This document shows, piece after piece, positions 42,433-49,682 of a stretch of 52,062 bases of DNA. This DNA is from a virus: positions 1 to 52,062 of the IMG/VR virus record IMGVR_UViG_3300032053_000111, one strand, 5' to 3'. The position numbers were made by a program, and so were the translations under genes. The notes beneath the pieces are model-generated. The model was not told the DNA's origin. It searched no databases and saw only the letters and a program-made list of their open reading frames with translations. The stretch's first letter is position 1, and the number at the start of each line of letters is the position of its first letter.

Positions 42433-42584
42433 TTATCCTTGTAGAAGACTTGATCTAATCTTCATGAGCAATCTACCAAGATAATTCTCACCAAGATCAC
42501 CTTTACATGTTTACACAGACAACAACCCCAAAAGTTAGAGAGCCAACGATACTTACCTATGAATGGCCCTATTGATGATTGCAT
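42433..42584 (-). pseudogene. Remnant NADAR (YbiA-like) gene with internal deletion
   Basis: The frame from the ATG at 42584 (behind a strong GGAGG) begins with the NADAR start IGPFIGKYRWLSNFW, then runs out of frame. In a second frame the 3' end reads KGDLGENYLGRLLMKIRSSL, which resembles the NADAR C-terminus, up to TAA at 42433. The whole is only 152 bases, so most of the domain, including the middle, has been lost. NADAR proteins act on ADP-ribose conjugates, and members reverse DNA ADP-ribosylation. Confidence 0.78.
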
Positions 42585-42587
42585 TTG

Positions 42588-42860
42588 TTACCTCCGAGAT
42601 TTGCACTCTATACTTTGAGCGAACTCCAATGGTGTACAGCCGACTGAATCAGCATACATAGTACAAGCAATACAAACTGGAAAAGCTATATTACCAGGTG
42701 GTAAATATGCACCAAGTGTATTTCTTCCACAGCAAATGCACTGTCTCTCAGTGATGTGTGATCCTCTAATATACAGGTGTGACTTGTAATCGCGGTGAAG
42801 AACGGTATAAAATACAATCCCAAGGATCGGAGCAAGTATAATACAAATCAACAAAAGCAT
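42588..42860 (-). CDS. Membrane-anchored zinc-ribbon protein
   Basis: A 90-residue protein: one N-terminal membrane segment (LLLICIILAPILGIVFY) and a C-terminal zinc site (CICCGR...CIACTMY). It starts at the ATG behind AGGAG at 42860. The function is unknown. Confidence 0.6.
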   Translation of the reverse strand: MLLLICIILAPILGIVFYTVLHRDYKSHLYIRGSHITERQCICCGRNTLGAYLPPGNIAFPVCIACTMYADSVGCTPLEFAQSIECKSRR

Positions 42861-42869
42861 TTTCATCTC

Positions 42870-43334
42870 CTATGTAATACCAAAGAAGGTTGGTTTCAAA
42901 CGAAAGTTGAACTCGGCATTGACCATCTTTATAAGTTTGTAGGTAGAATCCTGTGCATTACTGATGTATTCAGCGTAGGTCATATTTGTACCCTCAAATA
43001 CATCAATATCATGCCTCAAAGCTTCGACCAGCATATATTTGAAATCAACCAAATCAAACTTATCGTTCAGTTTTTGTTTCTTGTGTATTGTAGGTGTAAA
43101 GTTTGGCTGTTTAACGGGTGGTACATAATCACATGTTTTGATTGAAGATTCTGAGTCATCATCATCAGCATCAGGTGCAAGAAAACTATAGTCAGGATGC
43201 TTTTCTTCTGGCTCAGGTGCAGGACGAATGTTAACAACAAAACCACAGTTTGAACACAAGAAACTCCTTGTTTGATTATCCAAGTTTTGCATTGGATCGA
43301 GTATATTACCACACTGCAAGCAGAAGAGTTTCAT
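42870..43334 (-). CDS. Zinc-ribbon protein with RPB9/RpoM-like N-terminus
   Basis: A 154-residue protein from the ATG at 43334 (MKLFCLQCGNILDPM...FLCSNCGFVV). The paired CxxC motifs with CGN/CG are like the N-terminal zinc ribbon of RNA polymerase subunit RPB9 and archaeal TFS/RpoM. The middle is acidic (DADDDDSESS), and the end is a helical domain. A transcription-related role is possible, but the C-terminal ribbon of those proteins is absent. It is a two-part protein of unknown function. Confidence 0.6.
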   Translation of the reverse strand: MKLFCLQCGNILDPMQNLDNQTRSFLCSNCGFVVNIRPAPEPEEKHPDYSFLAPDADDDDSESSIKTCDYVPPVKQPNFTPTIHKKQKLNDKFDLVDFKYMLVEALRHDIDVFEGTNMTYAEYISNAQDSTYKLIKMVNAEFNFRLKPTFFGIT

Positions 43335-43396
43335 ATTATACCTATAAAATAACCTCCCCCGCATGGTACGAGGGAGGTATCGGAGGGGTGATGATG

Positions 43397-43591
43397 TCAA
43401 CTCGGCACACTCACACTGATAGTGATTCTCTCTGGCTTACCGAGCACTTCAAAAGCTGTGTTCTGTAGGTACAAGGAAGTTGTAACCTGATCGCTGTCAT
43501 CCTCAGACCTGTATCGAACACAGGATTTGCACTTCTTGTCAACCTTGAGAGTAGTTGTTGCAACCTTTGTAACTTCTTTCGCTGCTGGCAT
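43397..43591 (-). CDS. Small hypothetical protein
   Basis: A 64-residue protein from the ATG at 43591, behind AAGGGAAG, with a CKSC pair near its centre. It ends as ITISVSVPS. It starts directly after the zinc-ribbon gene stop. The function is unknown. Confidence 0.55.
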   Translation of the reverse strand: MPAAKEVTKVATTTLKVDKKCKSCVRYRSEDDSDQVTTSLYLQNTAFEVLGKPERITISVSVPS

Positions 43592-43592
43592 C

Positions 43593-43799
43593 TTACTTCC
43601 CTTTCTCGATTGGGGCATCCTCATTGAGGAAATGTCCACTGTTCTTATTGATACATACCTGAGAACAACACAATTGCCCATTAGTTGGAATGAACTTGTT
43701 ACCACAGACTGGACACACCTTTTGTACTAATTGGTCATTATTGATTCCTCCTATTTCAGTTTGATGTATAGTAAACAATAGTTGAGAATCTTCCATCAT
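43593..43799 (-). CDS. Small zinc-ribbon protein
   Basis: A 68-residue protein with CPVCGNKFIPTNGQLCCSQVC, a treble-clef-like zinc site of FCS type. AGGAGG precedes the ATG. The function is unknown. Confidence 0.65.
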   Translation of the reverse strand: MMEDSQLLFTIHQTEIGGINNDQLVQKVCPVCGNKFIPTNGQLCCSQVCINKNSGHFLNEDAPIEKGK

Positions 43800-43916
43800 A
43801 CCTCCTAATAAGTGGGTTTCCTGCTTCCCATCCAGTGCTTGGCATCAAGTTGTACCTTGATGTGGTCACTCCAGACACTGGTAGGGAAGGAGGAACATCG
43901 TGCTCATATTATTCCA

Positions 43917-44027
43917 GTGGGGCGTAACCCTTGATTAGCCGCAGCTTCATCAGAAAGAGTATACGCCCCACGTTGCAATCTGGGTGCACAATCTACTGGA
44001 TTTAGTTCACAGTTCGAGTTGTGCACC
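43917..44027. other. Twin hairpins downstream of lysine-rich copy B
   Basis: GTGGGGCGTA (43917-43926) pairs perfectly with TACGCCCCAC (43962-43971), and GGTGCACAA (43983-43991) with TTGTGCACC (44019-44027). Both are in the 246-base gap 43800-44045. The gap also contains weak small frames without convincing starts. It may be an RNA element or binding sites. It lies downstream of the 44046-44306 gene. Confidence 0.55.
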
Positions 44028-44045
44028 ACAGTGGAGGAAGGGAGT

Positions 44046-44306
44046 CTACTGGTTCCTGTACTTGTTCTTGTACCAAGCCAGATGGTGACCATCAAAAGTC
44101 GTATCGGGTTTGGCCTTCACTGCAACCGCCTTTGCCTGTTCGAGCTTGACCTTCTCGACTCCGACCTTGGCAAACAGCTCGAAAATGGCTTTGGACACAG
44201 CACCTCGCTTTGTCTTGCCACTCTTTCCATCCTTGATACCCTTGACATCCTTGGTTTTCTTGGTATCCTTATCCTTATCCTTATCCTTTTTGATGAACTT
44301 ACTCAT
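44046..44306 (-). CDS. Lysine-rich protein with AWYKN domain, copy B
   Basis: An 86-residue protein. The N-terminal half is rich in Lys and Asp (KKDKDKDKDTKKTKDVKG), and the C-terminal half has the shared domain: VSKAIFELFAKVGVEKVKL and TFDGHHLAWYKNKYRNQ. It is the shortest of three paralogues. The likeness to copy A (35088-35423) is strong over the last 55 residues. A nucleic acid binding role is inferred from charge. The start overlaps the next gene's stop. Confidence 0.75.
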   Translation of the reverse strand: MSKFIKKDKDKDKDTKKTKDVKGIKDGKSGKTKRGAVSKAIFELFAKVGVEKVKLEQAKAVAVKAKPDTTFDGHHLAWYKNKYRNQ

Positions 44307-44496
44307 CTGACACTCCTAAAACATGCTTGATGGGTGAACCACCTGCTGCTGGTGGTTTACTATCGATTGATGTGTTGGGGGGATTCTTACATGTTTTGCA
44401 GACATCACTACCTCTACTGAAGCAAGTAATGTCTAAAGTCCACCCACATGCAGCACACACTTTACGCCTGATCCACTTACCACCCGCTCTTAACAT
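44299..44496 (-). CDS. Small zinc-ribbon protein
   Basis: A 65-residue protein with CAACGW...CKTC, a zinc ribbon, and a basic N-terminus (KWIRRKV). AGGTGA precedes the ATG. Function unknown. Confidence 0.6.
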   Translation of the reverse strand: MLRAGGKWIRRKVCAACGWTLDITCFSRGSDVCKTCKNPPNTSIDSKPPAAGGSPIKHVLGVSDE

Positions 44497-44499
44497 TGG

Positions 44500-44652
44500 T
44501 CACCTGTCATCTGGCTTCAATACCTGTATTTCAATCCTCCTGATATAAAATGCAGGACACTGTTGCTTATTCTTTCTGTCACGGTTAAGATTCATCTTCC
44601 TACATGAACCTTCACACTTACCACCAGAAGCACACATTTCCGTACGATCCAT
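44500..44652 (-). CDS. Small cysteine-containing protein
   Basis: A 50-residue protein (MDRTEMCASGGKCEGSC...) with CxxxxxxC and CxxxC pairs. An AGG lies upstream, and the stop overlaps the next gene's binding site. Function unknown. Confidence 0.5.
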   Translation of the reverse strand: MDRTEMCASGGKCEGSCRKMNLNRDRKNKQQCPAFYIRRIEIQVLKPDDR

Positions 44653-44655
44653 AGC

Positions 44656-45099
44656 CTAAACCTTTCTTTTGAGTTTTCCCTTCTTCCACTGGTTGAGATA
44701 CCAATTGTAATGATTTTTGTTGAATGGTGAGGTGGCTTTGACTGCAATAACCACATCATGCATTTCTTTGTAGGTTGGAACCTTCTTACCTTTGCTTTCA
44801 AGTAAATCAACTACTGCATTGGTTACTGAACCTTTACGGAGTGTAGGTTTTCGTGTAGTAGGATTAGAACTAGGATCAGTGAGTGCTCGTTTGGCATCCA
44901 TGATGCACCAGCATTGAACACACAATTGATTGGATATGCCGTTCAATGCATTCATGGCTTTATTACTACACCCTGGAGTGATGCATCTTAGATAGTCAAT
45001 ATCGAGTGAACTGGTACCATACTTGTGAGAGATGGGACCAATATCAGATTCTGCATCCGCATGTTTGGAATGCTTGAGTCGAAACTTACTGGCATTCAT
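44656..45099 (-). CDS. Zinc-ribbon plus AWYKN-type domain protein, copy C
   Basis: A 147-residue protein. The first half has a zinc-binding segment (CITPGCSN...LCVQCW), absent in the other two copies. The second half has the shared domain: SVTNAVVDLLESKGKKV and PFNKNHYNWYLNQWKKGKL. It is the promoter-proximal gene of the accessory operon. The three copies share the same fold but differ in the N-terminal attachment. Function unknown. Confidence 0.75.
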   Translation of the reverse strand: MNASKFRLKHSKHADAESDIGPISHKYGTSSLDIDYLRCITPGCSNKAMNALNGISNQLCVQCWCIMDAKRALTDPSSNPTTRKPTLRKGSVTNAVVDLLESKGKKVPTYKEMHDVVIAVKATSPFNKNHYNWYLNQWKKGKLKRKV

Positions 45100-45148
45100 A
45101 ATTTACCCTTTCACTTGTCAAAGAACACTGTGGCAAATAAAGATATTC

Positions 45149-45198
45149 AATCGACACAATACCTAATAGGTATAATCGACACAATGCCTAATAGGTAT
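45149..45198. promoter_or_regulatory. Two tandem operator-like palindromes
   Basis: A 25-base unit is directly repeated (45149-45173 and 45174-45198) with one mismatch. Each contains a 15-base odd palindrome, ATACCTA-A-TAGGTAT (45159-45173) and ATGCCTA-A-TAGGTAT (45184-45198). These are well shaped as dimer binding sites in the leader of the operon that starts at 45099. A phage regulator is expected; none is identified. Confidence 0.75.
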
Positions 45199-45223
45199 AT
45201 TTCGCCGTAGTTAACATTCGACG

Positions 45224-45238
45224 GTGATCTCAGATCAC
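45224..45238. promoter_or_regulatory. Perfect 15-base operator-like palindrome
   Basis: GTGATCT-C-AGATCAC is a perfect odd palindrome of two 7-base arms, upstream of the first gene at 45099 and downstream of the promoter at 45441. It differs in sequence from the two operators next to it, so a second regulator may be involved. Confidence 0.65.
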
Positions 45239-45440
45239 TTTCAGGGGATGCAGACCTGCGAACGATTATAATGGAAGCTGGTCTAAGATTATATGGACTT
45301 AAGAAGCAGGACCAAGTAAGGTCAGCTCGGCACATATAATCTATCCAGTTAATCCCTCCCTATCTTCTGCACCGATAGGGGTTATCGTCCCTCAGCCGAT
45401 TGAATATCTTTAATTGCCAAAGAGCGTTCATTATGACAGT

Positions 45441-45469
45441 ATTATAACACATTGGGAAGTTATTGTAAA
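45441..45469 (-). promoter_or_regulatory. Near-consensus sigma-70 promoter
   Basis: On the minus strand TTTACA (45464-45469; five of six) is followed after 17 bases by TATAAT (45441-45446; six of six). Transcription would start near 45433 and run left, leaving a leader of about 330 bases before the gene at 45099. The leader (45100-45433) holds the operators described here and small hairpins, and no supported gene. Confidence 0.8.
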
Positions 45470-45496
45470 CAAATAAATTATGGAAAGAGTCAAAAA

Positions 45497-45853
45497 TTAG
45501 TCAGTTATTAGTAGACTCTGGTTCTGTGTGTATTTAATCATCTTTGATACCATATTTGGTGTACCTGTTATAACAACTATGAAGTGGAAATATATGGTGC
45601 CAAAATCAAACTTATCATGTTGATTAAATCTTAATCCAATATAAAATGGGCAATATCCGAAAGATTTGATAGGAGTTCTGCCAACTCCAGCCCCTCTCAA
45701 TTTAATTTTGATTTCAACTATAGCAGCATCGAATATGTTAGTAGGTGGTTGTCTATTAACCCAGCTATTGATGAAACTTGGAACATGTATTGGTATATCA
45801 TAGAACTGTGATGCTTGAACAATAACGTGGGTAGTATAGTTTGATCTACTCAT
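45497..45853 (-). CDS. Hypothetical protein after the helicase-like gene
   Basis: A 118-residue beta-rich protein (VIVQASQFYDIPIHVPSFI, FGTIYFHFIVVITGTPN). The start overlaps the upstream stop as ATGA. No family is recognised. It lies just before the accessory promoter. Confidence 0.6.
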   Translation of the reverse strand: MSRSNYTTHVIVQASQFYDIPIHVPSFINSWVNRQPPTNIFDAAIVEIKIKLRGAGVGRTPIKSFGYCPFYIGLRFNQHDKFDFGTIYFHFIVVITGTPNMVSKMIKYTQNQSLLITD

Positions 45854-47163
45854 AGCGTTCTATACCTATCAAGTTTGCGAGACGATTTGAATTTTACTGG
45901 AGGACAATAACTTTTGAATAGATCAAGATCATCTATTATTTCAGCGGTTTCATCATCCAACGTATATTCGAGTGAACGACCTCCTTGAATTGAACCAACA
46001 CGAATCTCTAATATCCTAAGTATCGAAAGATCTTCAAGAATTTGACTTACTGAAGTTCTACCTAAGCCTGTTCTCAGTGTAAATTCTCTGCTGGAAAACC
46101 ACACACGTTTACCGTTATCACCATCAACAGATAATTTACGTGCTACATATAAGGAATATGTCGTGAGTTCAGGTACAGAACAAAGTGCCATGTACAAAGT
46201 TATGTCTAAGTGCTTTCTTTTGACAGTAAAATCACCCTGAATAATCGATAGTGCAATGGCAGCTTGTGTTAACTGCTGAACAAGTCTACCACCACCTTCT
46301 TGTCTTGGAAGGGTAGTAACATGTTTGCCTGAAACATCTCTGAGAACATGGGTGCGCAGTCGAGCCAAGAAGTTAGAGCATAGAATCAAATCTTTGTTGA
46401 TACTTGTTGGTAGATTAACCTCGTCAATGTTAACAGCTGGCATTTTGTCGAGGAACTTATGAACCTTCATTCTGATCTTATCATATACTACAGCATGTGC
46501 ACCAGAAAGTAGGTTTTCAGAAGCACGTTTTGTTAAAGCACCAGGGTCAGGAATTTGTAATCGGAAATTGATATATCTTTCACCAAGTGCTTGTGTATAC
46601 TGGAAATATCTATCAATGACAGGTGTGGCAGCAACCAATATATTAAAGTGTGCTTTGGCTTCGACAACTTCCTTGATATTACCAAATGACTTAGAAATTT
46701 TACCGTCATATGCTCGACGTAGAACTGCTTGAATGATATTACGGTCTTCAGGACGTTGTTCCATTAATGTAGATTCATCTGATATGACGACAACCTTACC
46801 ATCGAACTGAGGAATCTTAGATGGATCTTCACCGCGACCTCTATATCCTGACATCAAACTTTTGGGTGTCAACTCATCGAGGGAAATAGAAAGTTCATGT
46901 TCATCAAGGAGTGAGATGTGGGCAGATTTGCCAGATGATGACGGTCCTATGATACGGACCCAAGTTGGAGATGATTTCCATTGGAGTGTTATATACGGTA
47001 TCAAGATGATCTGTCCAAGCCATGAATCTACAAGTGTTCCATAGTAAAAGTACCTACTGAACTGCTCTTGCAGATCCAAAAACCTAGATTTCACATGTCC
47101 AGTATCCATAGACTTCCAGGTCATATTCAAAATAGAAAGGCAGGAGAGACCGAACTGAATCAA
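45850..47163 (-). CDS. AAA+ ATPase, probable replicative helicase
   Basis: A 437-residue protein. It has Walker A GPSSSGKS (73-80), Walker B VVVISDES (124-131), a sensor-1-like NILVAATP (174-181) and an arginine in GERYINFRL (194-202). The C-terminal 100 residues look like a winged helix (FTLRTGLGRTSVSQILEDLS). This combination suggests a helicase or initiator of the SF3/MCM-like type, consistent with adjacent ssDNA-binding and annealing genes. Start: TTG at 47163 with GGAG nearby, or ATG at 47124; the ribosome binding site lies in a hairpin. Confidence 0.72.
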   Translation of the reverse strand: MIQFGLSCLSILNMTWKSMDTGHVKSRFLDLQEQFSRYFYYGTLVDSWLGQIILIPYITLQWKSSPTWVRIIGPSSSGKSAHISLLDEHELSISLDELTPKSLMSGYRGRGEDPSKIPQFDGKVVVISDESTLMEQRPEDRNIIQAVLRRAYDGKISKSFGNIKEVVEAKAHFNILVAATPVIDRYFQYTQALGERYINFRLQIPDPGALTKRASENLLSGAHAVVYDKIRMKVHKFLDKMPAVNIDEVNLPTSINKDLILCSNFLARLRTHVLRDVSGKHVTTLPRQEGGGRLVQQLTQAAIALSIIQGDFTVKRKHLDITLYMALCSVPELTTYSLYVARKLSVDGDNGKRVWFSSREFTLRTGLGRTSVSQILEDLSILRILEIRVGSIQGGRSLEYTLDDETAEIIDDLDLFKSYCPPVKFKSSRKLDRYRTL

Positions 47164-47178
47164 ATCGATCTCTCCGCC
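47139..47178 (-). terminator. Hairpin before the helicase-like gene (terminator or translation control)
   Basis: TCGATCTCTCCGCC (47165-47178) pairs with GGCAGGAGAGACCGA (47139-47153) through about 12 base pairs with one bulge. On the minus strand the stem is followed by TTTCTATTTT, as in a terminator. It also covers the GGAG that would serve the TTG start of the helicase-like gene, so it may instead control translation. Confidence 0.55.
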
Positions 47179-47217
47179 TTAAATCCATTCAATCCTAACT
47201 ATTAACTCAAGGTACTG

Positions 47218-47859
47218 TTAGAGGTCCATCTCATCGATGATGGCCTTGGCGAGATCATCATCTTCCTCATAGTCCGTATCATCGGCATCAACCTTGAGCT
47301 CAAACTTGCCAATGAGCTTTATCATCTCCTTGCGCTTCATCTTCTTGATTTCCTTGGCAGAGGGTTTCTCTTCTTCCTCTTCTTCCTCTTCAGCCTTTTC
47401 TTCCTTGTTCTTGTCTTTGTTCTTTTTGTCTTCCTTATCAGTCTCTTCAACAGACTCGACAAGGTCACGGAAGTAGATGTTGATATATTCGTCATTCTTT
47501 ACTGCGGCACCTTGAACGCACAATCCTTGAGTTTCCTCAAGCGAATCACCCAGATCATCGACTGAATCAGGGATATTTACCTCAAGCAACTCAAGGTCAC
47601 CCTGCAAGAAACTCAGTCCATCTTCAGTCTCAATACCAGACCAACGATTGACCTTCTTGCCTTCAAGATCACCATCAACAACTGTCAAAGCCCACTTAAC
47701 CTGAAGATTGCCAGCCTTGGATTCCTCGATTGTGGCTCCATCGATGCGGAAGATGTAATCACCCGGAGGAAGTGGTGCTCCTGCATGTCGTGGTTCAGCC
47801 TTCTTCCAGGACTTGTTGAGAGCACTCAAACGATCTGCAAGACTTTCTTTCTTTGCCAT
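47218..47859 (-). CDS. DUF669-like single-stranded DNA-binding protein
   Basis: A 213-residue protein. The N-terminal 110 residues resemble DUF669 proteins (PLPPGDYIFRIDGATIEESKA, NLQVKWALTVVDGDLEGKK), an OB-like ssDNA-binding family of phages. A long Glu/Lys-rich linker (around residues 140-170) leads to a small helical C-terminus ending in acidic residues, as in many SSBs. It likely protects ssDNA and recruits the Sak4-like protein and helicase encoded around it. Confidence 0.72.
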   Translation of the reverse strand: MAKKESLADRLSALNKSWKKAEPRHAGAPLPPGDYIFRIDGATIEESKAGNLQVKWALTVVDGDLEGKKVNRWSGIETEDGLSFLQGDLELLEVNIPDSVDDLGDSLEETQGLCVQGAAVKNDEYINIYFRDLVESVEETDKEDKKNKDKNKEEKAEEEEEEEEKPSAKEIKKMKRKEMIKLIGKFELKVDADDTDYEEDDDLAKAIIDEMDL

Positions 47860-47904
47860 ACTCAGTTTGCTCCTAATGAAAAGGTTTGATTGATACTGTA
47901 CTAA

Positions 47905-48108
47905 CTACAAGACGAGAGCTGGTTGGTGCATTCCACCCCCTTCCTGACTATCGTCATCTTCTTCATCTTCATCTTCATCTTCATCTTCATCTTCATCTTC
48001 ATCTTCTTCCATGTTTTCTTCTACATCTTCATCCTGATCTGACTCCAATTCTGGACCAGGTGCTGTTTCAAGCTCAAGCTCAAGCCCTGTAATAGCTCTA
48101 CACCGCAT
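47905..48108 (-). CDS. Poly-acidic protein built on a hexanucleotide repeat
   Basis: A 67-residue protein with a strong AAAGGAG upstream. From residue 25 it is almost only Asp and Glu: the run of alternating Glu/Asp is coded by a tandem GAAGAT-type hexanucleotide repeat near 47955-48005. Such tails can mimic DNA or bind basic proteins. The repeat number may vary between genomes. It lies between the Sak4-like and SSB-like genes. Confidence 0.68.
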   Translation of the reverse strand: MRCRAITGLELELETAPGPELESDQDEDVEENMEEDEDEDEDEDEDEDEEDDDSQEGGGMHQPALVL

Positions 48109-48109
48109 A

Positions 48110-48955
48110 CTAATCTCCTTTCCGAAATGCTCTAATGATTTTGTCAACGAGTTCTTGCTCTGTTTTGAACGGTATAACTGAAGGAAGTCGATGCGTCCTA
48201 TCTCCAGCATCTTGGTCTTCCGTTGGTTTAGTAAATACACACCGAGTAACACCAGGTTCGAGGTCAAGTTTCTGTCTGTCAACTTTTTTGACGTACGTCA
48301 TGTGGAGAATAATATCACTCAAATTGTTGATGAAGTGATAACAAGTTTTAGGAATAGAAGGTGTAGACTTTGTAATCTTCATACTCCTACTTATTACCTC
48401 ACGATCTTGCTCATGACAGACAAACGTAATCCCAGGACCAAGTGATACAAGTCTACCTACCCAATGTGCAAACTCATCGCCGAATGCTTCCCAACCTTTG
48501 CCCCACTCCTCATCGCTGGGGTGTGAAGTACCTGATCTACCACAAGTGTAGAGCATGCAGAACTTAGCAAGATTATCTGCAGTATCTACAGCCCAGACTT
48601 TGACAGTAGCAATCAACTTCGGACTTTTCTCCATTTTCTTAACAAACTCAATGAAGGTAATCCAGTTGGGTATGTATGTCTTCCTGACATCGAGAACCTT
48701 ATAACCAGGTTCAGTGGGTAAGAAGTACACACCAGGAAATTTACTCATGGTAGTACTCTTGCCAATCTTTGGAGGACCATAGAGGATGGTGATCACATCC
48801 TGAAATCTGGTACCCTCAATACTTGATTGCTCCTCAAAATCAATATCTGCTGGCTCTGCATCATATGCCTGTGAAGCAAGCGAGTCGGACTTCTTACCAT
48901 TTGTAGGTCTGGTTGAACTTTTCTTGGAACCGTGTTTTGAGAGATATTTACTCAC
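48110..48955 (-). CDS. Sak4-like RecA-fold ATPase
   Basis: A 281-residue protein with Walker A YGPPKIGKST (59-68) and a strand with VWAVDTADNL (120-129), of the AAA_24/Sak4 family of phage single-strand annealing/recombination ATPases. GTG start with GGAG seven bases upstream, overlapping the MazG-like stop (GTGA). It sits in the recombination-replication block next to SSB-like and Cas4/RecB-like genes. A basic/disordered N-terminal 45 residues precedes the core. Confidence 0.82.
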   Translation of the reverse strand: MSKYLSKHGSKKSSTRPTNGKKSDSLASQAYDAEPADIDFEEQSSIEGTRFQDVITILYGPPKIGKSTTMSKFPGVYFLPTEPGYKVLDVRKTYIPNWITFIEFVKKMEKSPKLIATVKVWAVDTADNLAKFCMLYTCGRSGTSHPSDEEWGKGWEAFGDEFAHWVGRLVSLGPGITFVCHEQDREVISRSMKITKSTPSIPKTCYHFINNLSDIILHMTYVKKVDRQKLDLEPGVTRCVFTKPTEDQDAGDRTHRLPSVIPFKTEQELVDKIIRAFRKGD

Positions 48956-49455
48956 AATGATTCTCCAGTTTGAACTGTTAAAGAGGTATGACCTTTGCCG
49001 ATAGTATCGATATCATATAACGGTAATGGATTCCCTGCGTTATCATGATTACAGGCTACTATCATTGCTGCATATTCTGCAGTTTTATTTCGGAACAAAG
49101 CATGATGTCTATTATACTCACCCTCGGGGTATCTTGTTTCGAGTTTGGCCCTATTGACACGAAGAACCATCTCAAATGCTTCTTCGACTGTGATATGGTA
49201 TAATCGTGCAATAGCCATCAATCCGAGTGTTTGATAATACCAGAGATCACCAAACTCCTCCATGATTTCAACAAGTCTGATCTCTTGTGCATAAAACATC
49301 GCGGACTTGCAAATCTTGTTGAGCTCTCCAGCCTCATCAACTATACCCATTATAGCATGGAGAAATTGAGCATCGATAGGATGAACTTTCCACTGTTCAA
49401 CCTTTGATACCACATCAACAGACTGCTGAACATGTTGTTTGAGTGACTTATTCAT
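48952..49455 (-). CDS. MazG-like nucleotide pyrophosphohydrolase
   Basis: A 167-residue, all-helical protein with the MazG/dUTPase type metal-binding motif: GIVDEAGELNKI, then IMEEFGDLWYYQ. These proteins hydrolyse nucleoside triphosphates, such as dUTP, or alarmones. Substrate cannot be told from sequence. Next to a UDG-like and modification-type genes, removal of unwanted nucleotides is plausible. Confidence 0.78.
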   Translation of the reverse strand: MNKSLKQHVQQSVDVVSKVEQWKVHPIDAQFLHAIMGIVDEAGELNKICKSAMFYAQEIRLVEIMEEFGDLWYYQTLGLMAIARLYHITVEEAFEMVLRVNRAKLETRYPEGEYNRHHALFRNKTAEYAAMIVACNHDNAGNPLPLYDIDTIGKGHTSLTVQTGESL

Positions 49456-49682
49456 AGGTCTCTATCTCCAGGTATTTCTTGTGTATCAAGAAAACTTACT
49501 GGACCATTTTCTTCCTTAGAAACAACTGCCTCAAGAACAGTTATTGTACATTTACAATCAGAACATATATATTTCTTGAAAGTAAACATACCACAGACAC
49601 CGTTTAAACATTCAGACATATCAACCATAATACCTGTAGAAACTGGTAACTTTGCAAGCAAAATGTTATGTTGGCACTGCAT
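49452..49682 (-). CDS. Small zinc-binding hypothetical protein
   Basis: A 76-residue protein with several cysteines (CLNGVC, CSDCKC) that may bind one zinc. The start overlaps the nuclease stop as TAATG. Function unknown. Confidence 0.6.
   Translation of the reverse strand: MQCQHNILLAKLPVSTGIMVDMSECLNGVCGMFTFKKYICSDCKCTITVLEAVVSKEENGPVSFLDTQEIPGDRDL

Noticed and set aside
43917-43971. tRNA or hammerhead ribozyme
   Set aside because: There is no CCA-type acceptor, anticodon arm or TPsiC arm, and the hammerhead GAAA core is missing.
43904-44095. Small protein in the gap downstream of lysine-rich copy B
   Set aside because: The frame is open and partly protein-like but overlaps the end of the real gene and its later starts have no ribosome binding site. 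The hairpins explain some of its regularity.
45147-45335. Small protein in the leader of the accessory operon
   Set aside because: It covers the operator palindromes, has no ribosome binding site and a composition unlike the neighbours.
47886-48092. Plus-strand histidine-leucine repeat protein
   Set aside because: It is the antisense shadow of the poly-acidic gene; the tandem hexanucleotide repeat keeps the opposite frame open.
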